From positions 1 through 43,084 of the forward strand of contig JAJJLU010003638.1 of assembly GCA_023807065.1 (NCBI GenBank): a DNA stretch of 43,084 bases. The letters are read 5' to 3'. Source of the stretch: Isotricha intestinalis (Eukaryota > Ciliophora > Litostomatea > Vestibuliferida > Isotrichidae). Below, one piece after another: positions 38,172 to 43,084 of this stretch; position 1 is the stretch's first letter, and the number at the start of each line of letters is the position of its first letter. The notes under the pieces were generated by a model. It saw only the letters and a list, made by a program, of their open reading frames with translations. It was not told where the DNA came from and did no database searches. The position numbers were made by a program, and so were the translations under genes.

Positions 38172-40295
38172 ATGTCAACTAAAGATACAGATGACAAAGA
38201 CAATATATTATTCCAAAAGCTAAGAAAATTAATAAATTTAATAGATCAACTTCGTGATTGTGGAGTAAACGAATATATAAAGCTTCCTCGAATCTGTTCC
38301 TTAGGGACTCAATCATCAGGGAAATCTTCAGTTCTTGAATCAATAGTAGGATTAGATTTCCTTCCTCGAGGTGATGGAGTAGTGACAAGACGTCCTCTCG
38401 AACTTCGTCTATGTCACATTAATCATGGCGAACCATGGGCAGTGTTTGAAGAGAGAAAAGGTCAAAAATTCACAGATTTTAATAAAGTAAGAGAAACAAT
38501 AGAAGCTCTTACAGATGAAGTATGTCAAAAAGATAAAAATATTGTAGATAAACCAATAATATTAAATGTTTATAGTCAAACTTGCCCTGATTTAACTTTA
38601 GTTGATTTACCTGGAGTTACTAGAGTACCTGTAGGTGATCAACCTAAAAATATTGAAGAAATTACTAAGAATATGGCAAGAAGATATGTTTCAGATCCTT
38701 TAACAATTATTTTATGTGTAATTGCTGCAAATAGTGATATTGCTACTAGTGATGGGTTAATGTTAGCTAAACAAATTGATACTGGAGGAGTTAGAACTAT
38801 TGGAGTTTTAACTAAATTAGATATTATGGATGCAGGAACCGATGCTAGAAAAGCTCTTATGAATGAGGAAATTCCTCTTAAATTAGGATATGTTGGAGTT
38901 AAAAACAGAAGTAAACAAGATTTAAATAATAAGCTTCCTATGAGTGAAATGGTTAAGAAAGAAAAAGAATTTTTTAGAAGTCATCCTGTTTATAAAAACA
39001 TGCCTCAAGGTTATTTAGGAACTGATGTTTTAATACAAAAATTAACAAAAATATATTTTAAAATTATTAGGGATAATTTACCTAGAATTATTAAAGCTAT
39101 TAATGATAGAATGAAACAAGCTGAAGATGAATTAGCTTCTTTAGGTAATCCAATGCCAATTGATGATGCTGGAAAAATGAGTTTATTATGGTCAATGTTA
39201 AATGAATATTGTGATATATTTAGAAATGTTTTAAAAGGAAAATATGATAATAAAAGACTAGCTTTTCTTAAAGAAGAAGGTGGATATAAGATTAAAATTT
39301 TATATAAAAAATTATTAGAAGATTATACTGGAGATTATAAAGCTACTGCAGCTTATACTGATGAGAATATTAATTATGCTTTAACTATACATGAAGGTGA
39401 CTCAATTCCTGGTTTTCCAAGTGTGGATGCTTTTACTTATTTACTTAAACCCCAATTAGAAAAATTAAGAGAACCCATTGAAGAATGTTTTGCAGAAGTT
39501 TATCAATATATTGACTTTTTATCTGGAAAAATTTTGGAAAGAACTTTTGCAAGGTTCCCACAAATCATCAATGACATGGGAGATTTTATTAATAATTTCT
39601 TAGTTGAGGTTAAAGATAAATGTAAGTATATTATTGATTCAATTGTTGATATGGAAATCAATTATTTATTTACTAATGACTCCGATTATTTAAATAATTT
39701 CACTACTTTCATTCCTAAAAATAAAAGCATAAACAATCAAAATAATAAGAATCCTAACAATATGAATAATGACTTCCAAACAATGGATGCTAAAACTATT
39801 TTCATACTAGAAATAAGAAATAGAATAGAAGCATATTTCAAATTAATAGTAAGAAATCTAAGGGATAGTATTCCAAAAATAATAGGAAATAACTTAATAA
39901 AAGAAATAGAAGATAATATGCAAATTCAATTATATAATCAATTATATAAATCAAATGAAATGGTAGCATTATTAAGTGAACCAGAACATATTGCAGAAAG
40001 AAGAAGAGATTTAACTGAATTAATTAGAGTTATGAGAAATGCTCAAAAAGTAATTAGAAGAGATCCTGATTTAATGACTGTAATGAAAATAGATATTAAT
40101 GATAGTGATATTCATCCTGGAGCAAAAGATGAAAAAAATGAACCTAATAAATTAAGTAATACCATAAATATTCCAGCAAATAATTTAAATAAAAATATTA
40201 CTCAACAAAATCAAATATCCAATACTAATAAACCTAATCCTTCAAATGTTCCCCCTAATAAAAAATTCGGAAATTTATTTGGTGAAAAAAAATAA
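38172..40295 (+). CDS. Dynamin-related large GTPase (Vps1/Drp1 type)
   Basis: The frame has 707 residues. GTPase motifs in order are the P-loop GTQSSGKSSVLE, the switch-1 Thr in GDGVVTRRPLELRL, DLPGV, and TKLD followed by the dynamin-specific IMDAGTDA. The middle/stalk region follows, and a GTPase effector domain is near residues 590-640 (EHIAERRRDLTELIRVMRNA). A short Asn/Pro-rich insert (about 520-535) replaces the PH domain, and there is no Pro-rich SH3-binding tail, which fits Vps1/Drp1-type members. These assemble into helices to cut vesicle, mitochondrial or peroxisomal membranes. The tail (about 660-707) is Asn/Pro-rich. The first 80 codons use more C/G-rich codons than the rest. It ends in TAA. 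Confidence 0.93.
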   Translation: MSTKDTDDKDNILFQKLRKLINLIDQLRDCGVNEYIKLPRICSLGTQSSGKSSVLESIVGLDFLPRGDGVVTRRPLELRLCHINHGEPWAVFEERKGQKFTDFNKVRETIEALTDEVCQKDKNIVDKPIILNVYSQTCPDLTLVDLPGVTRVPVGDQPKNIEEITKNMARRYVSDPLTIILCVIAANSDIATSDGLMLAKQIDTGGVRTIGVLTKLDIMDAGTDARKALMNEEIPLKLGYVGVKNRSKQDLNNKLPMSEMVKKEKEFFRSHPVYKNMPQGYLGTDVLIQKLTKIYFKIIRDNLPRIIKAINDRMKQAEDELASLGNPMPIDDAGKMSLLWSMLNEYCDIFRNVLKGKYDNKRLAFLKEEGGYKIKILYKKLLEDYTGDYKATAAYTDENINYALTIHEGDSIPGFPSVDAFTYLLKPQLEKLREPIEECFAEVYQYIDFLSGKILERTFARFPQIINDMGDFINNFLVEVKDKCKYIIDSIVDMEINYLFTNDSDYLNNFTTFIPKNKSINNQNNKNPNNMNNDFQTMDAKTIFILEIRNRIEAYFKLIVRNLRDSIPKIIGNNLIKEIEDNMQIQLYNQLYKSNEMVALLSEPEHIAERRRDLTELIRVMRNAQKVIRRDPDLMTVMKIDINDSDIHPGAKDEKNEPNKLSNTINIPANNLNKNITQQNQISNTNKPNPSNVPPNKKFGNLFGEKK

Positions 40296-40397
40296 ATTAT
40301 TAAATAATATTTAACTTTAAATAAATAATCAAATCATAAATTCTTTGAATTCTATTCAAAATAATTTTAAAATTAAAAATAAAAATATTAAAAAAAA

Positions 40398-43084
40398 ATG
40401 ATTTATGAAGACAATGTGGAAATTGATTTAAAACAAGGAGAATCTCAATCAATAAATTCACAGAAAAATGAAAATAACACAGGTCCAAGTGGTACATATG
40501 GTATAACAGCTCATGAATTAGAAGAATTAATGTCATTTTACAAAGAAAGAGGCTCAGATTATAGAGATTTAAAACAAATTCAAAAACTGGGTGGAATAGA
40601 TATAATATTGCAAAAATTAAAAACGGATTCAAAAAACGGAATTTCATCAGATTTAAATAGATTAAATGATTTTGGTTCAAATAAAGTATTCGTTGAACCA
40701 GTTCCTCCATTTTGTTCATATGTTTGGGAAGCTCTTGAAGATTTAATGGTTAGAATTCTTATTGTTGCTGCAATAGTCCAGATTGTATTAGGAGCAACTC
40801 TAGGAGAAGATCCTAGTAAAGATTGGGTTGATGGTTTAAGTATTGTTATTGCTGTTTTAGTTGTTACTTTAGTTGGCTCTATTACTAATTGGAAGAAAGA
40901 AAATAAATTTCATGAATTAAATGATATTCAAAATGAAGGTACTAAATATAAAGTTATTAGAAACGGAAATCCTTTAGATATTCCAAGTGATGATTTATTA
41001 GTTGGTGATTTAATTAATATTATGGTTGGAGATATTTTACCAGCTGATTTATTATTAGTTGAAGGTAATGGAATTAAAATGGATGAAAGTGCTTTAACTG
41101 GTGAAAGTGAGACTTTGAAAAAAGAAGTTTTTGAAAAGTGTATTTTGAAAAATATAAAAAATTCAAAACCTCCTTCTCCCTTAATGTTATCTGGGACTAA
41201 TTGTATAGAAGGAACAGGGAAAGGAATTGTAATTGCAGTAGGTGATTATAGTCAAAAAGGAATTATTAGAAGGACTGTTGACAATGCACAAGAAAATGCT
41301 AAAACTCCCCTTGAAGAAAAATTAGAAAGTATTGCTGAAATTATTGGTTATTTTGGGATGGCAGCTGGAATAATTACTTTAATTGCTTTAATGATAAGAT
41401 TTGGAGTAAATTATGTAAATGATAGAAAAGAATATAAAAAATCATCAAGTGAACAATCACTTTTATGTTCATATCTTTCTAATAAACCAAATGAACAATT
41501 GAATTCTTATATTATGTCTACTGTTAATTCAGAATTGACTAATCCAAAGAAAAATATTACTGCTAATTTATTAGATATTTTTATGCTTTGTGTTTCTATT
41601 ATTGTTGTTGCTATTCCTGAAGGATTACCTCTTGCTGTTACATTAAGTTTGGCTTTTTCAATTAAAAAATTAATGGATCAACAAAATTTAGTAAGAAAAA
41701 TGCATGCATGTGAAACAATGGGAGGTGCTAATTTTATTTGCACTGATAAAACTGGAACTCTTACTAAAAATGAAATGAATGTTTTTAAAGTTTTAACTGG
41801 AACAAATGAAATTACTTTAAAAGAAACAATTGACGTTGAGCATTCAGATAATTTATTTAAAAAAAATGATATGAATACTACAGAAAAAAAATTAAGAGAA
41901 GAATATTCTTCATATTTTAAAAATGAAAATTATTGGAATCTGTTAAAAATTTCTATTGCACTAAATATTGATGGAGCAATTAAACATTTAGATTCCCCTA
42001 ATATAAATGGTGATATGGAAGAATGTGAAACAAAAAATAAAACGGATAATGCATTTATAGATTTTTTATATAGATTTAAATCTCCAATAAGTATAGAAAG
42101 AAATAAATATCAAAATGATAAAAGATTTTATAAACAAATACCATTTGATTCAAAAAGAAAAAGAATGACAACTTTTATAGAAAATAATGATTTTCCTACA
42201 GGATATCGTTTATTTACAAAAGGAGGAGCAGAAAACGTAAAAAACATATGTTCAAGATATTTAGATCCAGAAACAGGAAATATTGAAGAAATAAAACAAG
42301 AACAATTAAATCTAATAAAAAATACAATTGAAAATTTTAACAAAAATATGCTTCGTTCTTTATATATATGTTATAAAGATATTTCCCAAGAAGAATATGA
42401 AAATGCAGAAACATATCAAAACAAAGAAGGAAAATATATTGATCAATATGATTTAATTTTTATAGCATGTTTTGGAATAAGAGATTCTCTTAGAAATGGA
42501 GTAAAAGAAGCAGTGTTAAAATGTCAAAAAGCAAGAGTGAGAGTAATAATGGTAACTGGAGATAATATAGTAACAGCAACAGCAATTGCAAAAGATTGTC
42601 ATATATTAGGTGAAGATGTGAATTTAAATAATATTACTGCATTGGATGTTGAAGAAGATTCTGATTTAACTAATGATCCAAATAAAAGAGATGAGCATAT
42701 TAACAATGTTTTAAATAATAAACCAAAAGCTATAACTGGGAATACATTTTATACAGCAATAGGAGGATTAATTTGTAGAACTTGTGGGAAAGAAACAAAT
42801 TTATGTAAATGTCCAAAAACAAAAGCCGAAGCAGAACAAATTGCTGAAAAAAATGGTGAAGAAGTTAAAGAAATAAAAAGTGATACTATTAAATTTAAAG
42901 ATAAATTTATTGAATTAACAAAAAATTTAAGAGTAATGGCAAGAAGTCAACCTATTCATAAATATGCTTTAGTACTTGGATTAAGGGAAATGGATAAAAT
43001 TGTTGCAGTTACTGGTGATGGAACTAATGATGCTCCTGCTTTAAGTAAAAGTGATGTTGGTTTTGCTATGTTTGCAGGAACTGA
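40398..43084 (+). CDS. PMCA-type P-type calcium-transporting ATPase (3' end outside the window)
   Basis: The frame starts in an A-rich leader at 40398 and stays open to the window end: 895 codons plus two bases, so the C-terminus is missing. Motifs: TGES in the actuator domain, PEGLP at about residues 407-411 in membrane helix 4, the phosphorylation motif DKTGTLT with Asp450, and the hinge GDGTNDAP at 873-880. The order and the EALEDLMVRILIVAA first helix fit plasma-membrane calcium pumps (type IIB). A Cys-rich insert C793-x2-C796-x6-C803-x-C805 lies between the nucleotide and phosphorylation motifs and may bind zinc; I recall similar inserts in ciliate PMCAs but could not check. No calmodulin site can be judged. 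Confidence 0.92.
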   Translation, partial: MIYEDNVEIDLKQGESQSINSQKNENNTGPSGTYGITAHELEELMSFYKERGSDYRDLKQIQKLGGIDIILQKLKTDSKNGISSDLNRLNDFGSNKVFVEPVPPFCSYVWEALEDLMVRILIVAAIVQIVLGATLGEDPSKDWVDGLSIVIAVLVVTLVGSITNWKKENKFHELNDIQNEGTKYKVIRNGNPLDIPSDDLLVGDLINIMVGDILPADLLLVEGNGIKMDESALTGESETLKKEVFEKCILKNIKNSKPPSPLMLSGTNCIEGTGKGIVIAVGDYSQKGIIRRTVDNAQENAKTPLEEKLESIAEIIGYFGMAAGIITLIALMIRFGVNYVNDRKEYKKSSSEQSLLCSYLSNKPNEQLNSYIMSTVNSELTNPKKNITANLLDIFMLCVSIIVVAIPEGLPLAVTLSLAFSIKKLMDQQNLVRKMHACETMGGANFICTDKTGTLTKNEMNVFKVLTGTNEITLKETIDVEHSDNLFKKNDMNTTEKKLREEYSSYFKNENYWNLLKISIALNIDGAIKHLDSPNINGDMEECETKNKTDNAFIDFLYRFKSPISIERNKYQNDKRFYKQIPFDSKRKRMTTFIENNDFPTGYRLFTKGGAENVKNICSRYLDPETGNIEEIKQEQLNLIKNTIENFNKNMLRSLYICYKDISQEEYENAETYQNKEGKYIDQYDLIFIACFGIRDSLRNGVKEAVLKCQKARVRVIMVTGDNIVTATAIAKDCHILGEDVNLNNITALDVEEDSDLTNDPNKRDEHINNVLNNKPKAITGNTFYTAIGGLICRTCGKETNLCKCPKTKAEAEQIAEKNGEEVKEIKSDTIKFKDKFIELTKNLRVMARSQPIHKYALVLGLREMDKIVAVTGDGTNDAPALSKSDVGFAMFAGT

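Noticed and set aside
40300..40719. Minus-strand 139-codon frame
   Set aside because: Lies antisense over the start of the PMCA gene; hydrophobic composition is typical of antisense A/T-rich coding sequence.

Overview
This looks like nuclear DNA from a very A+T-rich eukaryote (roughly four-fifths A+T or more by eye). The conserved genes are uninterrupted: none shows an intron I could support, and long families (PMCA calcium pump, dynamin, NEK-type kinase, VPS13) read straight through apart from two homopolymer frameshifts. Start codons sit in A-rich leaders, and several spacers are only 35-115 bp. Stop codons of the intact genes are nearly all TAA, with two TAG and no TGA, so this is not the TAA/TAG=Gln code of Tetrahymena or Paramecium. 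An LRRC56-like ciliary gene, a NEK-like kinase with DLN in place of DFG, and a PMCA with a Cys-rich insert suggest a ciliate macronuclear genome using standard TAA/TAG stops, for example a litostome or rumen ciliate. This assignment is inference; other very A+T-rich flagellated protists or anaerobic fungi are not excluded.

Layout. Positions 1-8.3 kb hold Asn/Lys-rich orphan genes (one split by a frameshift in a 15-T run), a four-helix membrane protein, a secreted PLC/GDPD-like protein, and a protein joining a degenerate trypsin-like domain to BspA-type leucine-rich repeats. Positions 8.6-17.2 kb hold an alpha/beta hydrolase and a long VPS13-type lipid-transfer protein split in two by a one-base frameshift in a poly-T run. 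At 17.5-18.5 kb is a secreted, highly repetitive low-complexity protein. Positions 18.5-31.6 kb are gene-poor: a TMEM230-like protein, a short-chain dehydrogenase, two orphan basic proteins and a Mei2-type RNA-binding protein lie between long stretches with decayed gene relics. Positions 31.6-43.1 kb are gene-dense: a drug/metabolite-type transporter, a coiled-coil protein, a NEK-like kinase, an LRRC56-like protein, a dynamin-related GTPase and a PMCA calcium pump that runs off the right edge.

There is no operon-like logic. Several genes fit membrane traffic and lipid or ion handling (VPS13, dynamin, TMEM230, PMCA) or cilia (LRRC56, NEK), but their adjacency need not be functional. The most notable non-obvious content is the set of decayed genes in apparently empty spacers: a ubiquitin relic, an inverted relic of the local PLC/GDPD-like gene, a B-box/UBA-like relic, a multiply broken coiled-coil gene and several unidentified coding-like fragments. 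Also notable are the pseudoprotease-BspA fusion and a 76-bp exact duplication at the left edge. I found no clear new multi-gene system, CRISPR array, rRNA or tRNA.
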